DNA from: Gracilinema caldarium
Lineage (GTDB): Bacteria > Spirochaetota > Spirochaetia > Treponematales > Breznakiellaceae
Assembly: GCF_029265695.1 (NCBI RefSeq)
Contig: NZ_JAJUHW010000001.1
Span: forward strand, 160,449-224,448
DNA: 64,000 bases
Reading direction: 5' to 3'
Shown: positions 19,431 through 29,026 of the stretch, one piece after another
How positions within the stretch are numbered: the stretch's first letter is position 1
Layout of the letters: the number at the start of each line of letters is the position of its first letter
Notes under the pieces: model-generated
Seen by the model: the letters and a program-made list of their open reading frames with translations, nothing else
What the model was told of the DNA's origin: nothing
Database searches by the model: none
Program-made: the position numbers and the translations under genes

Positions 19431-19445
19431 TACGAGGAGTTATTG

Positions 19446-20195
19446 ATGCGGAATTATTTTATTGCGGGCAATTGGAAGATGCACAAAACCCGGCAGGAAG
19501 CAGTCGAACTAGCCACCGCCCTGGTAGCTCAGCTTAAGGACGGAAAACATAAGTATCTTGTGGCTCCGAGCTTTACTGCCCTGGAAACCGTAGGAAAGAT
19601 TGTAGCGGGCACCAATATCATGCTGGGGGCTCAGAATATGGCCGCTGAAGAACAGGGTGCTCATACCGGAGAAGTTTCGGTGCTGCAGCTCAAGGATCTG
19701 GGAGTGCAAGCTGTTATTCTTGGTCATAGTGAACGCCGGCATCTGTATAAAGAAGACGACGAACTTATCAACAAAAAGGTTCGTCTTGCTCTCAAACATG
19801 GGCTTGAGGTAATTCTTTGTGTTGGTGAACTCCTGGAAGAACGAGAAGCAGGCAAAGCCGAAGCGGTTTGCGAAACCCAAACTGTAAAGGGGTTGGAAGG
19901 CGTCTCTGCCGAAGAGCTCAAACGGGTTACCATCGCTTATGAACCTGTGTGGGCTATCGGTACGGGAAAAACCGCTACACCCGAGGATGCGGATGCAATC
20001 CATGCATATATACGGAAAGTTATCGGAAAACTGTATGGTGAAGGGGCCGCTAAGGCTATGTGCATCCAGTACGGTGGTTCGGTAAAACCTGAAAATGCAT
20101 CTCAGCTTATGGCTAAAGAAAACATAGACGGAGCCCTGGTCGGAGGCGCTGCTCTTAAGGCAGAAACCTTCGTCCCCATCGCAAAGTTTGCGTAA
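19446..20195 (+). CDS. tpiA: Triosephosphate isomerase
   Basis: 249 residues, full length. Interconverts dihydroxyacetone phosphate and glyceraldehyde-3-phosphate. Catalytic residues are Lys11 in GNWKMHK, the histidine in LGHSERR and the glutamate in AYEPVWAIGTG; the phosphate-binding GGSVKPENA and GALVGGAAL loops are present. The ATG at 19446, 7 nt from GAGGAG, is preferred to the in-frame TTG one codon earlier. Last gene of the gap-pgk-tpiA cluster. Confidence 0.98.
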   Translation: MRNYFIAGNWKMHKTRQEAVELATALVAQLKDGKHKYLVAPSFTALETVGKIVAGTNIMLGAQNMAAEEQGAHTGEVSVLQLKDLGVQAVILGHSERRHLYKEDDELINKKVRLALKHGLEVILCVGELLEEREAGKAEAVCETQTVKGLEGVSAEELKRVTIAYEPVWAIGTGKTATPEDADAIHAYIRKVIGKLYGEGAAKAMCIQYGGSVKPENASQLMAKENIDGALVGGAALKAETFVPIAKFA

Positions 20196-20200
20196 AACCC

Positions 20201-20229
20201 TTGCATAATCAACGGCCATTCGATAGAAT
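20201..20229 (+). promoter_or_regulatory. Promoter of secG, overlapping the tpiA hairpin
   Basis: TTGCAT (20201-20206), 17-nt spacer, TAGAAT (20224-20229). The -10 occupies the loop and 3' arm of the tpiA hairpin, so the start site (about 20236) falls just at the end of the hairpin. Confidence 0.55.
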
Positions 20230-20236
20230 GGCCGTT
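20211..20236 (+). terminator. Hairpin after tpiA
   Basis: Perfect 11-bp stem AACGGCCATTC/GAATGGCCGTT with loop GATA, followed by AGCTTTATT, a poor T-run. Probably the terminator of the glycolytic operon. Confidence 0.7.
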
Positions 20237-20259
20237 AGCTTTATTACGGAGTGATATCG

Positions 20260-20628
20260 ATGGGTTTAGTTAATGTCTTATTGCTTGTGCTTTTTGTTAT
20301 TGTAGCCATTCTTTTAATTCTTATTGTGCTTATCCAGAACGAAGAAGGGGATTCTTTGGGTGGTATTTTTGCCGGCGGCAGCAACTCTGCCTTTGGATCC
20401 CGGTCTGGCAATGTGCTTACCAAAACTACCACTATTTTGGGCGCATTGTTTCTTATTTTAAGCTTTTCATTGGCTTTGGTGAATCGTACTCCCAGCGATA
20501 AAGGCGTTAAAGCTGCGGCTCAGCAGCTTGAAAGTACGAGCAACTCTGAATGGTGGAATGACCAGGCTGGTACTACAAGTCCGGCTGCTACTGATTCCGC
20601 AAATACCAGTTCTACTTCCGGTCAATAA
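20260..20628 (+). CDS. secG: Protein-export membrane protein SecG
   Basis: 122 residues. Small SecYEG subunit with two membrane helices (about 2-26 and 54-74) joined by the family loop LIQNEEGDSLGGIFAGGS and a Ser/Thr/Gln-rich C-terminal tail. The start is the ATG at 20260, 8 nt after GGAG; the GTG three codons earlier overlaps the SD. The placement after tpiA is the arrangement found in many bacteria (pgk-tpi-secG). Confidence 0.93.
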   Translation: MGLVNVLLLVLFVIVAILLILIVLIQNEEGDSLGGIFAGGSNSAFGSRSGNVLTKTTTILGALFLILSFSLALVNRTPSDKGVKAAAQQLESTSNSEWWNDQAGTTSPAATDSANTSSTSGQ

Positions 20629-20643
20629 TTTTAGGAGGCGGCG

Positions 20644-21117
20644 ATGCTCCTGCATGAGACTTTTCCCCCTGAATTAATTAAAGTTGGGCTTGAAGCAGAA
20701 GATAAAGACGAAGCCTTTGAAGAATTGGTAGACTTTTTCTGCCAAGTCACCAATTCATCAGCCCGGGATGAAATTCTCGCCGCCATCCGTGACCGGGAAT
20801 CTAAAATGTCTACTGGTATTAAAAAGGGAATCGCCATACCTCATGGAAAGACCAATGTGGTTGATCGTGTGTATGGCGTTCTGGGAATCTCTAAAAAGGG
20901 TCTTGATTATGATGCCCTGGATGGAGAGCCGGTTTATCTTCTGTTCCTAATGTTAGCTCCGCAAAAAGATTCGGAAAAGCATCTTCGGCTATTGAAACGC
21001 CTTGCAGAACTTCTTGACAATCCGCAGTTCTATACTGACCTTGTGGCGCAAAATTCGCCCCAAAGCGCCCATGCAATCATTAAAAAATACGAGGATGTGT
21101 TAATTGCATTAAGTTAA
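20644..21117 (+). CDS. PTS EIIA domain protein (PtsN/fructose type)
   Basis: 157 residues, a single EIIA-2 domain. The phosphorylatable residue is His67 in GIAIPHGKTN. Such proteins either pass phosphate to a sugar permease or, as PtsN, act as regulators; no permease (EIIB/C) gene is nearby, so a regulatory role is more likely. It starts 15 nt after secG with AGGAGG and ends 11 nt before the V-ATPase operon, so it may be cotranscribed with it. A second EIIA, fused to a DNA-binding domain, occurs at 47616. Confidence 0.9.
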   Translation: MLLHETFPPELIKVGLEAEDKDEAFEELVDFFCQVTNSSARDEILAAIRDRESKMSTGIKKGIAIPHGKTNVVDRVYGVLGISKKGLDYDALDGEPVYLLFLMLAPQKDSEKHLRLLKRLAELLDNPQFYTDLVAQNSPQSAHAIIKKYEDVLIALS

Positions 21118-21128
21118 AGAAGGACCCC

Positions 21129-21437
21129 ATGAGTGAACAAGATGTGCTCCAGCACCTTTTAGAGATTGAAAATGAGGCTTCTGCGCTTGTGCTGGAAGCG
21201 CAGAAAGAAGCAGACCGGCGAATAGCTGAGCAGGAAAAAATATGCCGGGAAGCTTATGAAAGTACATATAAAACAAAACTTTCAGAACTAGAAAAAGAAT
21301 TTCAAAATAATGTGCAAAAAGTAAAAAACTCTTATGTTGAATCCCTAGCCAAATATAAAAAAGATTTGGAAAACCAGCCCGTACAGTATTTAGCTTTTAA
21401 CCAATTGATGCAACAACTGCTGTTCGGGAGCGATTAG
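21129..21437 (+). CDS. V-type ATPase peripheral-stalk coiled-coil subunit (G/H-like)
   Basis: 102 residues, nearly all predicted coiled coil: heptad-like Ala/Leu/Glu/Lys pattern from residue 5 to 75 (EIENEASALVLEAQKEADRR). Length, composition and position as first gene of the V-ATPase operon match the G/H stalk subunit that pairs with subunit E. Sequence conservation of this subunit is always low, so the assignment leans on context. The next gene starts 1 nt after the stop codon. Confidence 0.75.
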   Translation: MSEQDVLQHLLEIENEASALVLEAQKEADRRIAEQEKICREAYESTYKTKLSELEKEFQNNVQKVKNSYVESLAKYKKDLENQPVQYLAFNQLMQQLLFGSD

Positions 21438-21438
21438 G

Positions 21439-22449
21439 ATGAATTCAACCGCCGATAGAGCTTATATCTACGCTAAAGCATGCGGAATTATTGGCAAATC
21501 CTTTGTTGGAAACCGTATCAAGCGTTTGCAAGATATAAATCGTCTATCGGAACTGGATCGGCTCATCTTTCCCAATGACTTTGTTGAACTTCCTGAAAAG
21601 GAATTGCTTGTTGCATTTCAAAAAAAAGTTATCGCCCGAACAACCCATCAGATTAACCAGCTTTTAAAAACACAACCAAGTATACCCCGTTTCATAGAGC
21701 TTTTAGTAAGAAGTTATGAATTTGCGGATGTAAAGTTACTCATTTCCGCACTTATTGATAAGGAGCCTCAAGCTCCCTCTCATGCTGATTTAGGCCGTTT
21801 TGAAACAGTTCATTTTGAAAAATATCCTGATCCAAAGGGTATGTTTACCGGTACTGATTTCGAATGGCTGCTCAAGCGGCTGGGGGATAATCAAAATGAG
21901 CTTGTAAAGCTGCACATAGAACTTGATCAGCATTATTATTCGATACTGTGGAATGAATTACAAAAGGTTTCTAGTACAGATATAAAATATATTAGAGACA
22001 TTATTTCTGATGAAATTGTATTAAAAAATATTCTTTGGGCCCTTCGGCTAAGCTATTATTACCATTTTGAAAAAAAAGATATTGAGCCCTTACTGTTGGA
22101 TCTTTATGACGGAAAATACTCATTATCCCAGGCTGCTCGGGATTGTCTTGATCTGCCCTTTGATCAATATTCTGCCTGGACTAATTTTAAATATGCATTT
22201 TTAATAAATGGCGAAGAACCGGGAACCTTTTGGCGCTTAGATGTTCCCCATGTTCAAAGAAAAGCAGCGCTGCTATTGTATCGGAAAGCACGAATCTATT
22301 TTCGGAGAAGTCCATTCTCTTTGAATACTACTGCTTGTTTTATAAAGCTAAAACAATTTGAAGAAGATCTTCTTATTAGTCTTGCAGAGGGTGTCTCGCT
22401 GGGACTTTCCGGGCGAGAGGTGCTTTCTATGTTGGAGGTTTCTCAATGA
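21439..22449 (+). CDS. V-type ATPase subunit C/d (AC39 family)
   Basis: 336 residues, all-helical. Central-stalk cap that couples the catalytic head's rotor to the membrane ring. The start AYIYAKACGIIGKSFVGNR is typical of the V0 d / archaeal C subunit, with three repeats of a helical bundle and the RSYEFADVKLLISAL segment. No enzymatic motif. Overlaps the next gene by 4 nt (ATGA), so translation is coupled. Family call is good; the letter used for this subunit varies between naming schemes. Confidence 0.85.
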   Translation: MNSTADRAYIYAKACGIIGKSFVGNRIKRLQDINRLSELDRLIFPNDFVELPEKELLVAFQKKVIARTTHQINQLLKTQPSIPRFIELLVRSYEFADVKLLISALIDKEPQAPSHADLGRFETVHFEKYPDPKGMFTGTDFEWLLKRLGDNQNELVKLHIELDQHYYSILWNELQKVSSTDIKYIRDIISDEIVLKNILWALRLSYYYHFEKKDIEPLLLDLYDGKYSLSQAARDCLDLPFDQYSAWTNFKYAFLINGEEPGTFWRLDVPHVQRKAALLLYRKARIYFRRSPFSLNTTACFIKLKQFEEDLLISLAEGVSLGLSGREVLSMLEVSQ

Positions 22450-24473
22450 TTCGTCCACGGCCAATGAAATATATTGAATTATTTGTACTTTCCCGGGACG
22501 TAGATACGGTCATAGAGTATCTGGGAAGAAAGGCTCTGTTACATGTATCACAGGATGATGAAGCGAAAGCTAAAAATGATGCTCTGTCAGATTTCGATAC
22601 TGATAACATAGAAAAGATCAGAAAGCAACTTGAAAAAATCGAAGATGTATCTGCATATTTACTTCTCTTTGAAAAAATAAAAAAATCTTTTTCGGGCGAT
22701 CTCGCGCAGCTGCCAAAAGTAGAAGATGAAACAAGTCTTCTTGAAATTGCAGGCCGCATTGACGCTTTACGTGCAAAAGAATTAGAAAAAACACAGCAGC
22801 TTAAAACACTCGAAGAAACCCTGCATGAAGCTCGGGCTTTTGCCAACCTTAAGGCACCCTTTTCTAATCTGGATCAGCTTTCTTATTTGACCTTACGTAT
22901 CGGCCGGCTTGATCCTACCGGACAAGAAATGGTTACAGCTGCTTTAGGGGATCGGGCCGTGATTATTCCGCTGGGCAGTGATAATAAAGTAATAGCCGCT
23001 GCTTCCAGAAAAGGCCGCTTTGCCTTGGATTCAGAATTAAAGAAGGCCGCTTTTACAGCCCTTGTTATGCCCGAAGGTTTTACAGGGGTTCCTCAGGATA
23101 TGCTCGAAGGTCTAGAGCGTTCCTTGCAGAATGCAAAAACGGAAGTTGAAGCGCTCAATGCTGAAAAGGCCTTATTGATAAAAACTCTGGAACCGGTACT
23201 GCAGCGGCTGTACAACAATTTTACACTTGCTTTTATTATAGAACAGCTAAAAACGTCGTTACGTTCTTCTAAAAATGCCTATATGTTGTCTGGATGGGTT
23301 CCTGCTTCGGAAGTGCAATCAATGGTACAGGACCTGGTTGCTCTGACAGAAGGACGGATTTCGGTTCGATCATATAATCCCAGTGAAAGGAAAAAAGTAC
23401 TTGACGGGGAAGAAAAGGTTCCCGTTTTATTGGACCACGGTGCCTTTGTAAAGGGATTTCAGGGGGTGGTTTTCTCTTATGGAGCCCCTCTCTACGGCAC
23501 TATTGATCCGACACCCTTTGTGGCTATTATTTTTACCCTCCTCTTTGGGATTATGTTTGGAGATGTGGGTCAGGGATTTGTATTATTTCTGCTTGGTTTA
23601 GCCACAAGCAGGAAAGGGATACAGGCTCTTAAAGGGTTCCGTACTTATTCAACTCCACTGATTGCAGTTGGTATTGCTTCTATGATAATGGGGTTTCTTG
23701 ACGGAGAAGTATTTGCCAACGAAGAAATCCTTATCCGTCCGACAAGGATAATAACCGGCATGTTGACCGGTCATCCGGTGGATAGGATTTTAACCCTTAT
23801 GCCTGAAAAGGGCAGTTTAGAAAAATTGTTCATTTTTTTTGGTTTTACCATAGGGGTAGGGGTACTTATCAATTCTGTTGGGCTTATCATCAATATAATA
23901 AATCAGATTTCTATGAAGCATTACGAAAAGGCATTTTTTGGGAAAACCGGTCTGGCGGGGGCTTTTCTCTTTTGGTATGCCCTCTTTATTGCGGTTAAAA
24001 TGCTTCTTGGAAACTCCTTGGTTTGGTTAGATTTCATTGCACTTGCAGTACCTGCCTTAATGATTTTTTGGGGGCCCGTCTTATTCCGGCTTCTTACAAA
24101 ACAGAAACCAGCAATGGAACATGGTTTCCTTGTGTTTTTTATGGAGGGTTTTGTTGAAATTCTCGAAACCATCTCTACCTATGTCTCGAATACCGTTAGT
24201 TTTCTTCGGGTCGGCGCCTTTGCTTTGTCCCATGCGGTACTCTCGTTTATTGTCTTTACGCTGTCTTCAATGATTGCAAAACAGGCTCTTGTAGGTCCCA
24301 TAATGGGGATACTGGTGGCTGTATTTGGTAATATGGTCATCATTGTTCTAGAGGGTATGATTGTGGCAATCCAGGTTGTGCGATTGCAATATTATGAGTT
24401 TTTCAGCAAATTTTTTACTGAAACCGGTGTTTCTTATAATCCATTCCGGTTCCAGAGGGAGGTTACATCATGA
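22446..24473 (+). CDS. atpI: V-type ATPase subunit I (a subunit)
   Basis: 675 residues. The stator subunit that forms the ion half-channels against the proteolipid ring. The N-terminal half (about 1-330) is soluble and coiled-coil-rich; the C-terminal half has about seven or eight membrane helices starting near residue 355 (FVAIIFTLLFGIMFGDVGQG). The essential arginine is in the conserved helix SFLRVGAFALSHAVLS near residue 590. Overlaps the neighbours by 4 nt on both sides. Confidence 0.95.
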   Translation: MIRPRPMKYIELFVLSRDVDTVIEYLGRKALLHVSQDDEAKAKNDALSDFDTDNIEKIRKQLEKIEDVSAYLLLFEKIKKSFSGDLAQLPKVEDETSLLEIAGRIDALRAKELEKTQQLKTLEETLHEARAFANLKAPFSNLDQLSYLTLRIGRLDPTGQEMVTAALGDRAVIIPLGSDNKVIAAASRKGRFALDSELKKAAFTALVMPEGFTGVPQDMLEGLERSLQNAKTEVEALNAEKALLIKTLEPVLQRLYNNFTLAFIIEQLKTSLRSSKNAYMLSGWVPASEVQSMVQDLVALTEGRISVRSYNPSERKKVLDGEEKVPVLLDHGAFVKGFQGVVFSYGAPLYGTIDPTPFVAIIFTLLFGIMFGDVGQGFVLFLLGLATSRKGIQALKGFRTYSTPLIAVGIASMIMGFLDGEVFANEEILIRPTRIITGMLTGHPVDRILTLMPEKGSLEKLFIFFGFTIGVGVLINSVGLIINIINQISMKHYEKAFFGKTGLAGAFLFWYALFIAVKMLLGNSLVWLDFIALAVPALMIFWGPVLFRLLTKQKPAMEHGFLVFFMEGFVEILETISTYVSNTVSFLRVGAFALSHAVLSFIVFTLSSMIAKQALVGPIMGILVAVFGNMVIIVLEGMIVAIQVVRLQYYEFFSKFFTETGVSYNPFRFQREVTS

Positions 24474-24793
24474 AGCGTTTTGTTATTCTAGCGGTTCTCC
24501 TTGTTTCTGCCTCAATAGGCGGCCTGTTGTTTGCGCAGGAAGCTAAGCCACAGAGCACAGAAACTACCGCAGTGGCAAGCAACACCGCTCAATGGAAGTA
24601 TATCGCTGCCGCATTGGCTGTCGGTATAGCCTGTATAGCCGGCGGTATTGCTGTAGGCCAGATTGGTGCTGCGGCCATGGGTGCTATGAGTGAAAATCCT
24701 GAACTCTCTGGTAAAGCGCTGCCCTATGCCGGTTTGGCTGAGGGTATCTGTCTGTGGGGCTTCCTGGTTGCGCTCTTTATTTTGCTTATTTAG
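24470..24793 (+). CDS. atpK: V-type ATPase proteolipid subunit K, with N-terminal signal peptide
   Basis: 107 residues. The rotor-ring subunit carrying the ion. One helical hairpin: helix 1 about 43-72 with Gln64 (GGIAVGQIGAAAMGA), helix 2 about 83-107 with the ion-binding Glu91 (YAGLAEGICLWGF). It is unusual in having a third hydrophobic stretch at the N-terminus (about 4-22, ending FAQE) that looks like a cleavable signal peptide, followed by a 20-residue polar linker. Archaeal and bacterial V-type proteolipids often lack this. The residue after Glu91 is Gly, where sodium-binding rings generally have Ser or Thr, so ion choice cannot be called. Confidence 0.93.
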   Translation: MKRFVILAVLLVSASIGGLLFAQEAKPQSTETTAVASNTAQWKYIAAALAVGIACIAGGIAVGQIGAAAMGAMSENPELSGKALPYAGLAEGICLWGFLVALFILLI

Positions 24794-24801
24794 CAATTGC
24801 C

Positions 24802-25143
24802 GTGGATTACTATTTTATTGGAGATGCGGAACTACTGACGGCTTTTCGTTTCATAGGTATCGATGGGGTGGCGGTAGAAACCGCTGAGGAAGCAAAAAGA
24901 GCTTTCGGCCGTATCAGTACCGGTGAAGTAGGTGATGCCAAGTTGCTGCTTCCCCAGGATACTACGTACAAAGTGCTTATCGTTACCGAAGAGGTTGCCG
25001 CCTGGCTGGGTAATACTCTAATAGACTGGCAGCTTTCGGGACGATATCCCCTTGTGGTAGAAATCCCCGGCATTATCGGTCCTATGGAAGGCAAAAAGAC
25101 GCTTATTGATGCCATTAGGGAAGCCATCGGTATTCATATTTAA
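24802..25143 (+). CDS. atpF: V-type ATPase subunit F
   Basis: 113 residues, Rossmann-like fold of the central-stalk subunit F that regulates the head. Typical motifs are YFIGDAELLTAFRFIGIDG at the N-terminus, KVLIVTEEVA in the middle and PLVVEIPG near the end. The start is most likely the GTG at 24802, 8 nt after the atpK stop; no SD is visible, so translation is probably coupled to atpK. A longer frame from 24754 would overlap atpK and has the wrong N-terminus for the family. Confidence 0.85.
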   Translation: MDYYFIGDAELLTAFRFIGIDGVAVETAEEAKRAFGRISTGEVGDAKLLLPQDTTYKVLIVTEEVAAWLGNTLIDWQLSGRYPLVVEIPGIIGPMEGKKTLIDAIREAIGIHI

Positions 25144-25159
25144 TACAGGAATTGTCATT

Positions 25160-25780
25160 ATGGAAGAATTACGATCGACGGAAGCACTGGACCGGGAAAT
25201 ATTGGAAGATGCCCGAAAAAAGGCGGATCGAATTCTGAAAACCGCTGATCAAACTGTCCGAACTATTGACCAGCAGTGGAAAGAAAAGACCCGAACTGCT
25301 TTAGCTGAATTAGAGCAGCTGTATCAGCAGCGGCGGGCAAAATCGGAACAGGAAATTATGGCCCGGCTTCCTTTGGATAAACATCGGCTCCGTTCTGAAT
25401 GGGCTGAACAGCAGTTGCAGCAGGCCGCTGAATCCTTTAGTGCTTCCCTTCCTCGGGATCGTGTTCTTTTTTTAATGGAACAAGATATTATTAAAAAAAT
25501 TGATGCACTGAGCGAAAATGCTGAGACTATAACAGTTTCTATTCATGGCCTGCTTAAAAACGAAGCTGAAAAACTCCTGAATAGGGTCTTAAAGGATATT
25601 TCATGGTCCTTTGGGGCTGCCTGTTCCTGGTCAGATAAAATAACGTATCCTGAAATTGTGTGTGAACATTCTAATTTTAGACTGGTTGTTTCGCTTAAAA
25701 CCTTGATTGATCAGTTGTTGCTCGATAAACGGTCTGAACTTGCGGTGGCTTTGCTAGGGAAAGGGGTGGTCAATGATTGA
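25160..25780 (+). CDS. atpE: V-type ATPase subunit E
   Basis: 206 residues. Peripheral-stalk subunit: an N-terminal coiled coil (about 1-95, rich in Glu/Arg/Gln with ARKKADRIL and [12 protein letters not shown]) followed by a small globular domain that binds the catalytic head. The start is the ATG at 25160 with AGGA upstream; the longer frame from 25106 overlaps atpF. The 3' end overlaps atpA by 8 nt. The C-terminal region is diverged, so the call rests on architecture and position between F and A. Confidence 0.85.
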   Translation: MEELRSTEALDREILEDARKKADRILKTADQTVRTIDQQWKEKTRTALAELEQLYQQRRAKSEQEIMARLPLDKHRLRSEWAEQQLQQAAESFSASLPRDRVLFLMEQDIIKKIDALSENAETITVSIHGLLKNEAEKLLNRVLKDISWSFGAACSWSDKITYPEIVCEHSNFRLVVSLKTLIDQLLLDKRSELAVALLGKGVVND

Positions 25781-27566
25781 AGGGCGTATACACCGGGTGT
25801 CTGGTCCCATAGTTCATGCAAAGGGGCTCGGAGGTGCCGGGCTTTTTGATGTGGTCGAAGTTGGTGAGAATAGAATTATTGGTGAAATTATCCGAATAGA
25901 AGAAGACAATGCGGTCATCCAGGTGTATGAGGATGATACGGGCCTTAAAGTTGGTTCCGCGGCCCGTTCTACCGGGCGACCGCTTTCGGTATTGTTGGGA
26001 CCAGGACTCATCGGCACCATCTATGATGGGATACAGAGGCCTCTGAACACCCTTTATCAACAGGATGGACCGTTCCTAAAACCCGGCTCCCGCGGCAAAG
26101 CTTTGGATTTAAACAAGAAATGGGAATTTATACCTAATCCGGAACTTGCTCAAAAAATAAAAGAAGGTCAGCACATAGTTGCCACGACTGGTATGATTCT
26201 GGGCACTATAAAGGAAACGGAAAGTATCGTATGTAAAATTATGGTTCCCCCCGATGCTGCGGGAGAAACCTTGGCGGAGCTTGCAGAACAAGGTAAGTAT
26301 ACCTGCCTCGAGCATATTGCTCGGACCGTTTCGGGAAAAGAAATTCCGATTGTCCAATGGTGGCCGGTGCGTGCGCCCCGGCCAGTAGCCCAAAAACTTG
26401 CACCGGACACACCGCTTATCACGGGCCTTAGGGTCATCGACGCATTTTTTCCCCTTTCCAAGGGAGGTACTGCTGCCATTCCCGGTGGTTTTGGCACCGG
26501 AAAGACCATGACCCAGCATGCCATCGCCAAATGGTGTGATGCGGATGTAATTGTGTATATTGGTTGCGGTGAACGGGGCAATGAAATGACCGATGTACTC
26601 ACCGAGTTCCCTCATCTGATAGACCCCCGTACCGGTCGGTCTTTGATGGAACGGACCATTCTTATAGCGAACACCTCAAATATGCCAGTAGCCGCCCGGG
26701 AAGTATCGATTTATACGGGGGTTACCCTGGCTGAGTTCTACCGTGATATGGGCTACCATGTGGCTATCATGGCAGACTCTACAAGCCGCTGGGCAGAGGC
26801 TCTTCGGGAACTTTCTGGTCGTATGGAAGAGATGCCTGCGGAGGAGGGCTTCCCTGCATACCTGCCTACACGGCTTGCGGAATTTTATGAACGGGCAGGT
26901 CGGGTAACAACGCTTAATGGAAATGAAGGGTCTGTTTCTATTATTGGCGCCGTGTCTCCACCGGGAGGTGATTTCTCCGAGCCGGTTACCCAACACACCA
27001 AGCGCTTTATCCGCTGCTTCTGGGCTTTGGACCGGGAATTAGCCAATGCACGGCATTATCCGGCTATCAGTTGGATAGACAGTTATTCCGAATATGCCGA
27101 GGAAGTACAGCCCTGGTGGGAGAGGGTAAATCCTCTCTGGGCAAAGCTCCGTCGTTCTGCACTGGAATTGTTAAAAAAGGAACAGCGTCTGGCTGAAATA
27201 GTGAGGCTTATCGGTCCCGATGCGTTGCCGGACGATCAGCGGCTCATTCTTCTCACCGCTGATCTTATTAAAAACGGGTTTTTGCAGCAAAACTCTTTTG
27301 ATGAAATAGATATGTACTGTGTTCCAGACAAACAGATTCATATTTTGTCGCTCATTTTGGAATTCCATGAACGGGCCATGGCAATTATAAAACTGGGCTC
27401 TCCCCTGATGAGTATAACCGCCCTCCCTGTCAAGGAGCGGCTTGCCCGGCTTAAAAGTGAAATAAAAAATGACGACCTGGACTCTTTTATAGTCTTTGAA
27501 CGGGAAATGAGGGACAGCCTAGAGGCCCTGGAGCGTACATACAAGACTAAGGAGGCGGTTCTATGA
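25773..27566 (+). CDS. atpA: V-type ATPase catalytic subunit A
   Basis: 597 residues. Nucleotide-hydrolysing subunit of the V1 head. Walker A GGFGTGKT near residues 237-244, the non-homologous region insertion of about 90 residues before it that distinguishes V-type A from F-type beta, [11 protein letters not shown] with the catalytic Glu, the Walker B-like segment ending [17 protein letters not shown], and the conserved [11 protein letters not shown]. Complete. SD GAAAGGGG inside atpE. It overlaps atpE by 8 nt and atpB by 4 nt. Confidence 0.98.
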   Translation: MIEGRIHRVSGPIVHAKGLGGAGLFDVVEVGENRIIGEIIRIEEDNAVIQVYEDDTGLKVGSAARSTGRPLSVLLGPGLIGTIYDGIQRPLNTLYQQDGPFLKPGSRGKALDLNKKWEFIPNPELAQKIKEGQHIVATTGMILGTIKETESIVCKIMVPPDAAGETLAELAEQGKYTCLEHIARTVSGKEIPIVQWWPVRAPRPVAQKLAPDTPLITGLRVIDAFFPLSKGGTAAIPGGFGTGKTMTQHAIAKWCDADVIVYIGCGERGNEMTDVLTEFPHLIDPRTGRSLMERTILIANTSNMPVAAREVSIYTGVTLAEFYRDMGYHVAIMADSTSRWAEALRELSGRMEEMPAEEGFPAYLPTRLAEFYERAGRVTTLNGNEGSVSIIGAVSPPGGDFSEPVTQHTKRFIRCFWALDRELANARHYPAISWIDSYSEYAEEVQPWWERVNPLWAKLRRSALELLKKEQRLAEIVRLIGPDALPDDQRLILLTADLIKNGFLQQNSFDEIDMYCVPDKQIHILSLILEFHERAMAIIKLGSPLMSITALPVKERLARLKSEIKNDDLDSFIVFEREMRDSLEALERTYKTKEAVL

Positions 27567-29023
27567 GAGGAATTGAATATAAGCGCCTCGAACGCATCGA
27601 AGGGCCTGTGGTCATTACAAAACGAAGCCGTGGAGTTGGTTTTGGCGAAATGGTCGCTGTATATGGCCGTGATCAGAAGCGCCGCCTTGGTCGGGTCGTT
27701 GATCTTGCAGAGGATTGGGCCGCCATTCAGGTTTTTGGTTCCAGTACGGGTCTTTCTGCGGACGATTCACGGCTCGAATTCCTTGATCGGCCCATGGAAC
27801 TGCGGGTCGGCCCCGGTCTTTTAGGGAGAGTCTTTGATGGTCTAGGGCGGCCCATCGATGGGTACGGCGAAATTTTTTCTTCCGACCGGCGGGATATCAA
27901 TGGTCTCCCGATTAATCCCTACGCCCGGGTCTATCCCCGGGATTTTATTCAAACCGGGATTTCTGCCATTGACGGCATGAATACCCTCATTAGGGGGCAG
28001 AAGCTTCCTATTTTTTCCGGAAACGGTCTTCCCCATAACCGGCTTGCGGCACAAATTGTTAGACAGTCTAAAATTAGGAGCGCCGATGAATCCTTCGTGG
28101 TGGTCTTTGCCGCTATGGGGGTAAAATACGATGTGGCCCGCTTTTTTTTGGAAGACTTTGAACGGACCGGCGTTCTTGCCAACGTAGTTGTTTTTATGTC
28201 CTTGGCAGATGCGCCTTCTATTGAACGGCTCATTACACCCCGCTGTGCTCTGACTGCTGCCGAATATCTTGCCTACGAGCGGAATATGCATGTTCTGGTT
28301 GTTATGACCGACATGACCAACTATTGCGAAGCCCTGCGGGAGGTTTCTTCTATCCGAGGGGAGGTCCCAAGCCGGAAGGGTTATCCAGGATACCTCTATT
28401 CAGATTTGGCGTCCCTGTATGAGCGGGCTGGTAAAATTCAGGGATCAAGTGGTTCCATAACGCAAATTCCTATTTTAACCATGCCGAACGATGACATTAG
28501 TCATCCAATTCCGGACCTTTCCGGGTATATTACGGAAGGACAAATAGTACTCGACCGGGAACTTACCCAGCGGGGTGTATATCCACCGGTGGCAGGGCTT
28601 CCCAGTCTTTCCCGGCTTATGAAGGATGGTATCGGCCCTGGAATGACGAGGGAAGACCACAAGGATGTGTCGAGCCAGCTGTTTGCGGCCTATTCCCGCG
28701 TAAAATCGGTGAGAAACCTGGCCTCTATAATCGGAGAAGAAGAACTGTCAGCTCTGGATAAACGGTATCTGGCCTTTGGTGAGCGATTTGAACAGGATTT
28801 TCTGAGCCAGGGAGAATATGAGGATAGAAGTATTGAAACCACATTGGATCTGGGCTGGAAATTGTTAAGCCTCCTTCCGCGGGAGGAACTGCTTCGTATT
28901 AAGCAAGACCTGCTGCAAAAATATCTTGATCCTATTCTTGCGGCTTCCGCGCAGGTACAGGAAGATATAGATGAAGATCCAGAGTCGGAGCGGATGCGCA
29001 GTGTGGGACACGGAGGCCGATAA
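27563..29023 (+). CDS. atpB: V-type ATPase regulatory subunit B
   Basis: 486 residues. Non-catalytic nucleotide-binding partner of subunit A in the hexameric head. The P-loop position is degenerate ([15 protein letters not shown]), as expected for B subunits. Conserved [35 protein letters not shown] and [20 protein letters not shown] motifs are present. SD AAGGAGG within the end of atpA. The gene ends 3 nt before atpD. Confidence 0.98.
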   Translation: MRGIEYKRLERIEGPVVITKRSRGVGFGEMVAVYGRDQKRRLGRVVDLAEDWAAIQVFGSSTGLSADDSRLEFLDRPMELRVGPGLLGRVFDGLGRPIDGYGEIFSSDRRDINGLPINPYARVYPRDFIQTGISAIDGMNTLIRGQKLPIFSGNGLPHNRLAAQIVRQSKIRSADESFVVVFAAMGVKYDVARFFLEDFERTGVLANVVVFMSLADAPSIERLITPRCALTAAEYLAYERNMHVLVVMTDMTNYCEALREVSSIRGEVPSRKGYPGYLYSDLASLYERAGKIQGSSGSITQIPILTMPNDDISHPIPDLSGYITEGQIVLDRELTQRGVYPPVAGLPSLSRLMKDGIGPGMTREDHKDVSSQLFAAYSRVKSVRNLASIIGEEELSALDKRYLAFGERFEQDFLSQGEYEDRSIETTLDLGWKLLSLLPREELLRIKQDLLQKYLDPILAASAQVQEDIDEDPESERMRSVGHGGR

Positions 29024-29026
29024 ACC

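Noticed and set aside
19509..20219. A 236-codon open frame antisense to tpiA
   Set aside because: tpiA is complete with all catalytic residues; the antisense product has no recognisable domain and would start inside the hairpin region.
24754..24801. Upstream start for atpF inside atpK
   Set aside because: The added residues come from the atpK helix in another frame and do not fit the subunit F N-terminus.
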